Source: Bradyrhizobium uaiense
GTDB lineage: Bacteria; Pseudomonadota; Alphaproteobacteria; Rhizobiales; Xanthobacteraceae
NCBI RefSeq assembly: GCF_010811875.1
Contig: NZ_VKHP01000021.1
Span: forward strand, 1-58,607
DNA length: 58,607 nucleotides
Direction of reading: 5' to 3'
The notes below the pieces were generated by a model. The model saw nothing but the letters and a program-made list of their open reading frames with translations, did no database searches and was not told the DNA's origin. Position 1 is the first letter of the stretch. Every line of letters begins with the position of its first letter. The translations under genes were made by a program, and so were the position numbers. This document shows positions 42,569-50,777 of this stretch, piece by piece.

Positions 42569-43348
42569 TCAGGTGCGGGTGATGGAAAGGCCGCCATCGA
42601 CCAGCGATGCGGTGCCGGTGACGAAGGCGGAATCGTCGGATGCCAGATAGAGCACCGAGCGCGCGACTTCCTCCGGCCGTCCCAGGCGCTTCAGGGCATG
42701 AAGGTTGGTGATGAACGCCGCCTTGTCGGGGGTGTCGTTCATCTCCCGGTACATGTCGGTTTCAATCGCGCCGGGCAGGATCGCGTTGACCCTGACATTC
42801 TGCGGGCCGAACTCGGCAGCCAGCGTCTGTGTCAGCCCGATCAGGCCCGACTTGCTCGCGGCGTAAGCTGCGACGCCGGGGAACGACGAACTGTGGCCGA
42901 CGAAAGTCGAAGTGAAGATGACGGATCCGCCGCCGTGCTTGACCATCTCGGCGATCTGATGCTTGGCACCGAGAAACGAGCCGGTGAGATTGATGGCGAT
43001 GGCATCATTCCAGCCAGCTTCCGAGACACCGGTCGACGCGCCGCCTTCGCCCAGCGTACCGGCATTGTTGAACGCGATGTCCAGCCTGCCGAAGCTCTTG
43101 ACGGCCAGCGCGACCAGGTCGCGGGCGTAGGCTTCGGAGCGGACGTCGCCGGCGAGCGCCACAGCCGTGCCACCGCTGGCCTTGATTTCGGCGACGAGGC
43201 TTGCGAGCTCGGCTTCGCGCCGTGCGCCGACGACGACCTTGGCGCCTTCGGCGACGAAAAGCTTGGCCGTGGTGCGGCCGATACCGGAGCTTGCGCCGGT
43301 GACGATGGCGACCTTGTTGTGAAGACGTCCGGTTTGCTGCTGTGTCAT
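42569..43348 (-). CDS. Short-chain dehydrogenase/reductase
   Basis: A 259-residue classical SDR with TGASSGIGRTT near residue 18, NNAGTLGEGG, catalytic Ser in FTSTFVGHSSS and Tyr-x3-Lys in AAYAASKSGLIG. GGGAGA precedes ATG 43346-43348. It is the first gene of the quinone-stress operon, divergent from the LysR gene. Similar SDRs next to LysR regulators reduce quinones or reactive carbonyls; the substrate here is not known. Confidence 0.92.
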   Translation of the reverse strand: MTQQQTGRLHNKVAIVTGASSGIGRTTAKLFVAEGAKVVVGARREAELASLVAEIKASGGTAVALAGDVRSEAYARDLVALAVKSFGRLDIAFNNAGTLGEGGASTGVSEAGWNDAIAINLTGSFLGAKHQIAEMVKHGGGSVIFTSTFVGHSSSFPGVAAYAASKSGLIGLTQTLAAEFGPQNVRVNAILPGAIETDMYREMNDTPDKAAFITNLHALKRLGRPEEVARSVLYLASDDSAFVTGTASLVDGGLSITRT

Positions 43349-43443
43349 GTCCGTTCTCCCTTGGTGGGCTGCGTCCATCGCGGCCCGATGGGTTGGTAAG
43401 TAGACCCATCAAGGAGTTGAAAGAAGGCACGGAAACTGGTTAC

Positions 43444-43466
43444 ATCATTCAGTTTTTATGAATGAT
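43444..43466. promoter_or_regulatory. LysR-type operator
   Basis: ATCATTCA and TGAATGAT form a perfect 8+7+8 inverted repeat in the 128-base divergent gap. It lies 10 bases before the LysR start and about 96 bases before the SDR start, a typical recognition-site position for LysR regulators. Confidence 0.7.
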
Positions 43467-43476
43467 TGGATGCGGC

Positions 43477-44379
43477 ATGGACCGTTTGCGGGCTTTTGAG
43501 GTTTTCGCCACCGTCGTCGGCCAAGGCAGCTTCACCCGCGCCGCGGACAAGCTCGACACCTCGCCGGCCAATGTCACGCGGTATGTCAACGAACTCGAGC
43601 AGTCTCTCGGCGCCCGGCTGCTCAACCGCACCTCGCGGCGGCTGTCGACGACCGAGACGGGAAAGATGCTGTACGATCGGGCGCTTTCCATTCTCGACGA
43701 CGTGGCCGAGGCCGAGGCGCTTGCATCCACAGCCGCGATCCAACCCCGCGGACGGCTGCGGGTCAACGCGCCGTTGAGTTTCGGCATCCTGCATTTGGCG
43801 CCGCTCTGGCCGCGCTTCTGCGCGCGCTACCCTGATATCGAGCTGGATATCAGCCTGGTGGATCGGGTCGTCGATCTGGTCGAAGAGGGCTACGATCTGG
43901 CCGTCCGTATTTCACGTGGCGGATCGTCTGCCCTTGTCAGCCGCAAGCTCGCGACCACGCGCCATCTGATCTGCGCTTCCCCCGACTATGTTGCACGTCA
44001 CGGCACGCCGGCGAGTCCGGAGGATCTCAAGGATCATGCCTGCATCGCGTATACCTATTCGGATTCGGTTGATGATTGGCGAATGCTCGACGATGCGGGC
44101 GGGGAGCATATCGTTGCGGTGCGCCACATCATGCGCACGAACAACGGCGATACCGCCCGCGCAGCGGCCTTGGCTGGCCTTGGCGTTATCCGGCAGCCGA
44201 CCTTCCTTGTGGGGGAGGATTTGCGGCGGAAGCGGCTGGTGCCGCTGTTGACCGGCTACCGCATGCCTGAGATCGACGTGCTCGCGGTCTATCCCAGCCG
44301 CCGCCACCTCAGCGCCAAGGCGCGCGTCATGGTCGATTTCCTCGCCGAGGCATTTCGCGGCAGGGCGCCCTGGGATTGA
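43477..44379 (+). CDS. LysR-family transcriptional regulator
   Basis: A 300-residue LysR protein of the large CrgA/AaeR-like subgroup. The helix-turn-helix is GSFTRAADKLDTSPANVTRY, followed by LEQSLGARLLNRTSRRLSTT. The effector domain begins GRLRVNAPLSFGILHLAPLW. Start ATG 43477 fits the family; an ATG at 43462 overlaps the operator. It is divergent from the SDR / hydroquinone reductase operon and probably controls it through the perfect dyad at 43444-43466. Confidence 0.92.
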   Translation: MDRLRAFEVFATVVGQGSFTRAADKLDTSPANVTRYVNELEQSLGARLLNRTSRRLSTTETGKMLYDRALSILDDVAEAEALASTAAIQPRGRLRVNAPLSFGILHLAPLWPRFCARYPDIELDISLVDRVVDLVEEGYDLAVRISRGGSSALVSRKLATTRHLICASPDYVARHGTPASPEDLKDHACIAYTYSDSVDDWRMLDDAGGEHIVAVRHIMRTNNGDTARAAALAGLGVIRQPTFLVGEDLRRKRLVPLLTGYRMPEIDVLAVYPSRRHLSAKARVMVDFLAEAFRGRAPWD

Positions 44380-44653
44380 GGACGTGCGTCCCTCGAGCCG
44401 TACTGGGAGATGACGGATGATGCTTGCCAAACGGTTGCATGTATCGAGGATCGCGCAGTAGAGATCATCAGACACCTGCAAGATCGCAGTGTCATGGGCA
44501 AGATGTTGGTGGTGAAATAGGATGGCGACGTCTCCCTAGAGGGCGGCCCCCAATTTCCGACCGCGGTAACTGTCTGACCAAACCGCCGCCGTCGCATTTT
44601 GCGACAGCAGCCAAGTCAATGGAGAGGCAGACAACCGGTCTGCCAGCGGATTG

Positions 44654-44957
44654 TCAGTTGTTCTTCGACACGAACGAACACTTGCCGTCAGCAAGCGAGC
44701 GATATGCTTGGTCGCCGGGGAGGGTCCCAACTCTCTTGAAATAGTCCCACGGGTATTTCGATTCCTCTCGCGACTTTACCTCGAAGAGATACATGTCGCG
44801 GATAACACGGCCATCCTCGCGAAGGTATCCCGTTTGTCCCCGTCGGGTCGTCGACCTTGAGCTCCTTCATCTTGGCCATCACCGCCTGCATGTCCATGCT
44901 GCCTGCAGCCTTAATCGCCTTCAGGTAATGGTAGAGGCCCTCATAGGCATTCACGGC
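44654..44957 (-). pseudogene. 3' remnant of a branched-chain-amino-acid-type binding protein
   Basis: One phase encodes NAYEGLYHYLKAIKAAGSMD and then MAKMKELKVDDPTGTNGI. After a frameshift near 44835 a second phase carries on with REDGRVIRDMYLFEVKSREE, KYPWDYFKRVGTLPGDQAY and a stop at 44654-44656. This is the C-terminal ~100 residues of a LivK-type ABC substrate-binding protein. The 5' part is missing: at about 44960 it abuts the oppositely oriented remnant on the plus strand. Confidence 0.75.
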
Positions 44958-44967
44958 CCAAGGCCTC

Positions 44968-45487
44968 CGGAGCTTCTATCGCCCCGATCTTGTCGCAATC
45001 GAGAGAGTAGACGATGGCACTCGACTGCGAGAGCGGGCGAATCCACGTAGTTCTTTCGAGGGCCACACGCCCGCAACTCCTTGGGACGACCTGCAACTCG
45101 CATATTTCAGCGGCTACGCGATGTGGAATTATCTGAACACACCGTTCATGTTCGCCCTTCCCGGGTTCGTCACTGAAGAGATAGACCCTTGGAATGAGAA
45201 CGGGGAATCGTGGCGGCGTCTCAAGGTGACGTTTCCGGAGTCGGTCCCGACACACTCTTCGGTTCAAGTGTTTCACGTCGGCAGGGACCGGATTTATTAC
45301 GCGAATGGATTATTTCGCCGACGTGACCGGAGGAATCCCGACGGCCCACTATATGTCGGACTACCGCGATTTCGACGGCATCAAGGTTCCGACCAAACGT
45401 CGCGCCTATCGCCGCAACGAAGATAACACGCCCGTTGCCAACGCCCCGGGTGTATCGATCGATATCTCGGACGTTCAATTCTCGTAG
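44968..45487 (+). pseudogene. Frameshifted gene for a conserved hypothetical protein
   Basis: An open phase from about 44968 encodes SFYRPDLVAIERVDDGTRLR, GHTPATPWDDLQLAYFSGYA and ALPGFVTEEIDPWNENGESW. Near 45288 the sense continues in another phase with MDYFADVTGGIPTAHYMSDY, DFDGIKVPTKRRAYRRNEDN and a stop at 45485-45487. I recall intact proteins with this pattern in Bradyrhizobium but not their function. The N-terminus is missing. It meets the binding-protein remnant at about 44960. Confidence 0.65.
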
Positions 45488-45814
45488 ACCAGCCGGGTTG
45501 CGTGCGTGCGCCCTAGATCCGAAAAGGTAGAAAGGGCTCTCACGTCGTATGGTAATGCCGAAGGGCTCGCTATTGCGTGCGCTCGACGACAAGGTGGGGA
45601 GGTTATTCGCTATGCCGTGGGTTGAGCCAGATAGCGGCGTGACGCGCCCGTTGTTGCCAGTAATTGTGCCGTGCCCGCAAACGGAGGCGGGGAGCATGAA
45701 GATGGAGCCGTGGCGAGCTTGTCCTCGCCCTGATGTCCATTCTGGTTGCCCTGCTTGTCCTGATATCCGATCTCTCACCTGATAGGACTTCGGAGGGAAC
45801 GGCCGTCGAGCCGA
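45488..45814. other. Intergenic region without a supported gene
   Basis: 327 bases between two pseudogenes. Open frames exist on both strands, but none shows protein-like composition. No repeat or hairpin stood out. Confidence 0.4.
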
Positions 45815-46120
45815 CTACTGTTCCGTCCATCGATTGAAGATGGCACTCGCAGTCATCCCGCCGAAGCGCGTTGGAGCCGGCATGCTCCATCGCCAGGCTC
45901 TTGGCATCATCGGTGACCGGATCGATGCCCTCGGTTCTGGATCAGGGTTATCGAGAGTTAGTGTCAGGCGCCATCTGAACGCGAGGAGCGAGAATCGTGG
46001 AGATTGCCTCAGCGCCGCTGGCCGCTCCAAGCAAATGACCCGTTGCGGACTTGGTCGCGCTTACCTCGATGCTGCCATTGGTCCCGAATACAGACCTGAC
46101 GGCTCTTACGGCCGCTAGGG
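45815..46120 (-). pseudogene. 3' remnant of a beta-ketoacyl-ACP synthase (FabF-like)
   Basis: Minus-strand phases together read SVFGTNGSIEVSATKSATGH then LLGAASGAEAISTILA, LTLDNPDPE, EGIDPVTDDAKSLAMEHAGS and FGGMTASAIFNRWTEQ, ending at a TAG at 45815-45817. This is the C-terminal end of a KAS II enzyme, including the catalytic-His segment SATGHLLGA. At least three frameshifts break it. Its upstream end fuses directly to the IS5-type transposase near 46120, so the element's end was lost here. Confidence 0.75.
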
Positions 46121-46740
46121 TTGCGAGCGCGGTAGAGATAGGGGCTGAAGCAGATCGGATCGCTGCGATTGCTTTTCGGCGGGATGTTGGCCCATGCGCC
46201 CTTCTTCATGGTAAGCTCTCTGATCCAGTCGGCGTCATAGCCACGGTCGGCAAGCAGCATTGACCCGGATTTCAGACGAGACAGCAGTTTTCCGGCAAGC
46301 TGGACGTCATGGGCCTCACCCGGGCTAAGCGCCGGCCGCACGGGCAGACCATTGCTATCGACTACCGCATGAATTTTGGTCGTTAGACCACCGCGTGACC
46401 GGCCCATCGATTGGCGCCCGTTCCTTGTGATGCAGGCCCCGTGCTGATGCACGCGGACAATGGAGGTGTCTATCATCTGAACAGCGGCGTCATGGGCAGC
46501 GGCAAGCGCATCAATGATGCGGCCGCAAACGCCAGCCCGCCGCCAACAAACGAAGCGCTTGTAGCAGGTGGTGTACGGACCAAACATATCGGGAAGATCA
46601 CGCCAAGGTGCTCCAGAGCGCAAGACCCAGAAGATGCCATTGAGGACACGACGGTCGTTCACCCGAGGAACTCCACGCGGCTTGTTCGGCAGCATGGGCT
46701 TGATGGCAATCCATTCATGATCGGCGAGTTCGTAGCGCAT
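46009..46740 (-). pseudogene. IS5-type transposase, 3'-truncated
   Basis: From ATG 46738-46740 the frame encodes a typical IS5-group transposase: YELADHEWIAIKPMLPNKPR, then FWVLRSGAPWRDLPDMFGPY, the first catalytic Asp in VQMIDTSIVRVHQHG and the second in LLADRGYDADWIREL. Homology stops after FSPYLYRARN, at about 46120. The catalytic Glu region that should follow is missing, and the frame runs into the FabF-like remnant. The transposase should be inactive. A short dyad ATCAC-A-GTGAT at 46769-46779 marks the likely upstream element end. Confidence 0.8.
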
Positions 46741-46891
46741 GATTCGAGCCCCCAGTTTGGAAGCTTGAATCACAGTGATCTGGTCCGCCGCAACGCTTCG
46801 AGGCAGGCGCCAGTTGGGCGCTTACGGGCAGCAGCGGACATCAGCCCGCCGACAATCCCTGTTGAAACGGTCGAAAATGACCCTGAACGGA

Positions 46892-48802
46892 GTGCGCCAG
46901 TTCGCTGGCAAAGAATAGGAGGTGCAAGTCCCCCACGGGGAAGATCTAGCCAACCACCCCGACCCCGAGTGATGCGCGGCGTCCCGCGAGGGGCGACGTG
47001 AAGCGTTCACAGGGGAGACCACGGGCCAAGTATTGAGCTGCGAAACGGGTCCAATTTCGAGGTGCCGATCTCGTTCCGTTGAAGAGAAGGCAACATCGTC
47101 CCATGGCGTAGTGGCTTGCATGGGAAGAACCTCGCGCAGTCGGAGACCTTGTGCACGTGGAGAAGTTCTTCGCACGGAAACTGGGAGATCTCATCCGTGT
47201 CCGGAGAGGCACGCCGGACCGGTTCATGAAGGCGACAGCCGAACGATGAGCACGTACGCGGATGAGAAGTCGGACGAGGGAGTATTACCGATGAAGCGGC
47301 CGAACAAAGAGGGTGCGCCCTCAGCGAAGGCCGTGGAGGAAAGGACCTCGCCCGAGGGGAACGGCGGCCAGACGACCGCGGCCCGGACACAGCGCCGGGG
47401 TACCGCGTCGAACGGGCTTGCCGCCGTGCGCCAAGCGGCGCGACAGAGCAAGAGTGTGCGGTTCACCGCACTGCTGCATCACATCACCGTCGACCTCCTG
47501 GAGCAGAGTTACTGCGCACTTGAGCAAGACTCGGCGCCAGGCATCAACGGCGTGACGTGGCAGGCCTACGGAGAAAACCTCGAAGAGAAACTGACGGATC
47601 TGCACGACCGCATACACAAGGGTAGCTACCGCGCCCGCCCGGCCCGACGGACCTACATCCCGAAGGCGGATGGATCTCAGCGGCCGCTCGCCATCTTGTG
47701 TGTCGAGGACAAGATCGTCCAGCAGGCGGTCGCGACAGTTCTGGAAGCCATCTACGAGGAAGACTTCGTCGGTTTTTCCTATGGATTTCGACCGGGGCGC
47801 GGTCAGCACGATGCGCTGGACGCTCTTCACGTCGGCATTCTCAGGAAGCAAGTGAACTGGGTGCTCGATGCGGATATCCGGGGCTTTTACGATGCCATGG
47901 CCCACGCGTGGATCATCCGTTTCCTCGAGCACCGTATCGCGGACAAGCGCATCCTGCGCCTGATTGCAAAGTGGCTCAAGGTCGGCATCATTGAGGATGG
48001 ACGCGTGACGCGCAGTCAGTGCGGCGCCCCGCAAGGGGCGGTGATTTCACCGATCCTTGCCAACGCTTACCTGCACTACGCGTACGATCTGTGGGTCCTC
48101 AGATGGCGCCAGACCAAAGCGACCGGCGACATGATCGTCGTGCGCTTTGCCGATGATACGATCGTTGGCTTTGAGCACGAGCATGAGGCGAAGGCCTTTC
48201 TGCAGGACCTGCACGAAAGACTGCGCTCGTTCGAACTGGCGTTGCACCCGGACAAGACCCGGCTGATCCGCTTCGGTCGTCACGCGGCCAAGCAACGTGA
48301 GAGAAGTGGAGAAGGGAAGCCCGAAACGTTCGATTTCTTGGGCTTCACCCACTTCTGCACGCGATCACGCAAGTGGGGCTCTTTCGTCATCGGGCGCAAG
48401 ACGATCAAGAAGCGCATGCGAGCCAAGCTCAAGGCGATCAAGATGGAGTTGCGCAAGCGTATGCACGACCCCGTCACGCAAACCGGAGCCTGGGTGAAGC
48501 AGATGCTGCAAGGGCATCTGAACTACTTTGCCGTCTCGGGTAACCACCCGAGCACGTGGTGGTTCTGCAATCAGGTGCGGTGGCTCTGGCTGAAGACGCT
48601 TCGGCGACGGAGTCAGAAGGCCGATCTCTCCTGGGAGCGCTTCATCCGCCTCGTCGAACGCTTCTTTCCGCCAATTAAGACACTACACCCGCTGCCCTGT
48701 CACCGTTTCGACGCCAAAACCCGAGGGAGGAGCCCGGTGCGTTAGCAGCGCTCGCCGGGATCTGGGCGGGGGGCGAGGAGCAATCCTCGTCCCTACCGCG
48801 AC
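46892..48802 (+). mobile_element. Group II intron with maturase gene
   Basis: The 5' end GTGCG at 46892 starts a structured, mostly non-coding stretch before the maturase gene. Bases 47075-47080 (TCCGTT) can pair with AACGGA at 46886-46891 directly before the 5' splice site, an EBS1/IBS1 match that supports the boundary. Domain V is the hairpin at 48730-48764 (starting GAGCCCGGTGCG), and the maturase stop codon lies in its loop. Domain VI follows, with a likely branch-point A at 48795. The 3' end is placed at AC 48801-48802. The intron is probably complete. Confidence 0.85.
47246..48745 (+). CDS. ltrA: Group II intron reverse transcriptase/maturase
   Basis: A 499-residue intron-encoded protein that reverse-transcribes and helps splice its own intron. 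The RT fingers-palm region includes SAPGINGVTWQAYGENLEEK, YIPKADGSQRPLAILCVEDK, FSYGFRPGRGQHDALDAL and GAPQGAVISPILANAYLHYA. The catalytic motif is RFADDTIVGF (FADD rather than YADD). KTIKKRMRAKLKAIKMELRK belongs to the maturase X domain. No HNH endonuclease domain is visible. I start at ATG 47246; the open frame runs back to 47033 inside the intron RNA domains. The frame has no visible disruption. Confidence 0.93.
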   Translation: MSTYADEKSDEGVLPMKRPNKEGAPSAKAVEERTSPEGNGGQTTAARTQRRGTASNGLAAVRQAARQSKSVRFTALLHHITVDLLEQSYCALEQDSAPGINGVTWQAYGENLEEKLTDLHDRIHKGSYRARPARRTYIPKADGSQRPLAILCVEDKIVQQAVATVLEAIYEEDFVGFSYGFRPGRGQHDALDALHVGILRKQVNWVLDADIRGFYDAMAHAWIIRFLEHRIADKRILRLIAKWLKVGIIEDGRVTRSQCGAPQGAVISPILANAYLHYAYDLWVLRWRQTKATGDMIVVRFADDTIVGFEHEHEAKAFLQDLHERLRSFELALHPDKTRLIRFGRHAAKQRERSGEGKPETFDFLGFTHFCTRSRKWGSFVIGRKTIKKRMRAKLKAIKMELRKRMHDPVTQTGAWVKQMLQGHLNYFAVSGNHPSTWWFCNQVRWLWLKTLRRRSQKADLSWERFIRLVERFFPPIKTLHPLPCHRFDAKTRGRSPVR

Positions 48803-48808
48803 CATCCT

Positions 48809-48822
48809 TTGATCTAGATCAA
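48809..48822. promoter_or_regulatory. FNR/FixK-type box before the cyclase gene
   Basis: TTGATCTAGATCAA is a perfect 14-base palindrome matching the TTGAT-N4-ATCAA anaerobox. It ends 59 bases before the cyclase ATG, a position suited to activation. It starts only 6 bases after the 3' end of the group II intron. Confidence 0.75.
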
Positions 48823-48881
48823 CCCGAAATTGAGCCCTCCCGTTTCTGTATGCCTCGGGACGTCCTGAAAGGCGCGGCAAG

Positions 48882-50777
48882 ATGTTCACATTCCGAACAT
48901 CGATAACCTTCGCTGTGATGGCATTCATTGCCGCGCTGGCTGGACTCTTGATCTTCATTCAGTTCTGGACCCTACGTCTGGCCGCCGAGGAAGCAGCGTC
49001 CGCCCGCATGGATGCGGCCAGCGCAGAGACGCTGGGGCGCCTTCAGAATGAAATCTCCAAAATCACGTCACTTGTTCACGTGCTGTCGAGCAGTTCAAGC
49101 GTCGCTGATTCAGAGGAAAGATCGGAAATCGGCCGCGCAATTCCACTGTTCAAGACCGCTCTCCTCGAAGTGCCCAAAATGGACTCAATCTATGTCGGCT
49201 ACGACAATGGAGCCTGGTTGCAGGTGCGGCCTTTGAACCAACTGAATGGGGAGGAACAGGCGAAGCTAAGGGCGCCGCTGGGCGCTTCCGTTAGCGTTAG
49301 CATAATCCGTCCTACCTCATCCGGCGCCTTGTCCATGCGACGAATCTTCGAAGACCCGCAAGGCAACGAGCTCGAGCAGCTCGATCTGTGGAAATACGGT
49401 TACGACCCACGTAACCGGTTTTGGTACATTGACGTGATCAAGGCCGACCGGGTCGTCATATCGTCGCCCTACGTTGCATTCAGCATCGGCGCACCCGTGA
49501 TCACCGTGAGCGCGCCGTTGCGGGGGAAAGTGCGCGGCGTCATCGCGGCCGACCTCAAGCTCGACGATTTCAGCGATTTCGTCTATGCACAACGGCCAGG
49601 GGAGCACGGAACAGCCCTGATTTTTGATCAGGCCGGAATGCTTATTGCTCATCCCGATTTTGCGCAATTCGTCGCAAATGCGATGACGCATCCCTCGCAC
49701 CCGCAGCTTTTCAACCTCAAGGAAATGGACGGTGGACTGGCCGCGTCGATCCTGAAAGCGTGGAATGGCGACGGCCAGTACGATGGAAGTATTCGCGAGC
49801 GAGGGCTCGATTTTCTTTTCCGGCTGAGGAAATTCAAGCTGGGTGAGCAGTTTAGCGTCAACGTTCTGATGATCGCGCAGCAAGATGATTTCGTAAAGGA
49901 TATCCAGAAGTTGCAGCGCGTCGGGCTAATCATCGCGGTGGCCGCTTGCGCTGCCTTCGTGCCAGCTGTTTGGTTTTTCGGGAGCAAGATATCACGTTCT
50001 TTGAAAACCATTACGGTCCAAGCCGGCAAGCTCCAGACGCTGCGTGCCCCCGACAGCTCACCAGTCGGTTCATACATTAAGGAGGTTCAAGAGCTCGGCC
50101 TCACCGTGAGCCTGGCGCAGCGCGCAATCTGGTCGTTCTCGCGATTTGTCCCCAAGGAGCTCGTCAGGCGCGTCGTCGACAATTCAATCTCCAGTGAACT
50201 TGGCGGCGTCAGGCAAGAAATCACCGCCCTCTTCACCGACGTTCGCGGCTTCACGACCATTGCTGAATCGTCGGACCCCGATGCTCTCATGCACCAGACA
50301 TCCCGCTATTTCACAGTGTTAACGGAGGCCTTTCTTGCCGAGGCCGGGACGGTTGACAAGTTCATCGGCGATGCGGTGATGGTTTTCTGGAACGCCCCAA
50401 ATCCACAGCCCGATCACGTCGAGCGCGCTTGTCGGGCAGCTCTTGCAGGCAAGATTGCCAGCGAACAGCTTAACGCCCAATTCGAATCCGAAGGCCTACA
50501 GCCGTTTTTCACGCGGTTCGGCATTCATGTCGGCGAGGCCGTGGTCGGCAACCTCGGCTCGGCCGAACGGATGAACTACACGGCCCTTGGAAGCACAGTG
50601 AATCTGGCCGCCCGCCTCGAAGGCCTGAACAAGGAACATGGAACCGTTATCCTCGCCAGTGAGGACGTTTACTCTCGAGCCCGGTATTGCTTCCGGTTCA
50701 AGGAGATCGGTTCGGTCATTGCCAAAGGCATGACCAAGGCAACCCTCATTTACGAACTCATTGAGGCAGGGGCATGA
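48882..50777 (+). CDS. Membrane receptor-type class III adenylate/guanylate cyclase with Cache sensor
   Basis: A 631-residue membrane protein. A first membrane segment (AVMAFIAALAGLLIFIQFW) is followed by a ~300-residue periplasmic double-Cache-type sensor (MDSIYVGYDNGAWLQVRP, DPRNRFWYIDVIKADRVVIS), a second membrane segment (GLIIAVAACAAFVPAVWFF), a HAMP-like linker and a C-terminal class III cyclase domain. The metal-binding Asp residues are 453 (FTDVRGFT) and 497 (FIGDAVMVFW), 44 apart as expected; the base-specifying Lys lies just before (VDKFIGD), and NYTALGSTVNLAARLE gives the transition-state Asn and Arg. Catalysis is likely intact and ATP-specific. The stop overlaps the next gene (ATGA). 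Confidence 0.93.
   Translation: MFTFRTSITFAVMAFIAALAGLLIFIQFWTLRLAAEEAASARMDAASAETLGRLQNEISKITSLVHVLSSSSSVADSEERSEIGRAIPLFKTALLEVPKMDSIYVGYDNGAWLQVRPLNQLNGEEQAKLRAPLGASVSVSIIRPTSSGALSMRRIFEDPQGNELEQLDLWKYGYDPRNRFWYIDVIKADRVVISSPYVAFSIGAPVITVSAPLRGKVRGVIAADLKLDDFSDFVYAQRPGEHGTALIFDQAGMLIAHPDFAQFVANAMTHPSHPQLFNLKEMDGGLAASILKAWNGDGQYDGSIRERGLDFLFRLRKFKLGEQFSVNVLMIAQQDDFVKDIQKLQRVGLIIAVAACAAFVPAVWFFGSKISRSLKTITVQAGKLQTLRAPDSSPVGSYIKEVQELGLTVSLAQRAIWSFSRFVPKELVRRVVDNSISSELGGVRQEITALFTDVRGFTTIAESSDPDALMHQTSRYFTVLTEAFLAEAGTVDKFIGDAVMVFWNAPNPQPDHVERACRAALAGKIASEQLNAQFESEGLQPFFTRFGIHVGEAVVGNLGSAERMNYTALGSTVNLAARLEGLNKEHGTVILASEDVYSRARYCFRFKEIGSVIAKGMTKATLIYELIEAGA

Noticed and set aside
47033..47245. 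N-terminal extension of the maturase frame
   Set aside because: This stretch is intron RNA (contains the EBS1 sequence), and the natural protein begins at ATG 47246.
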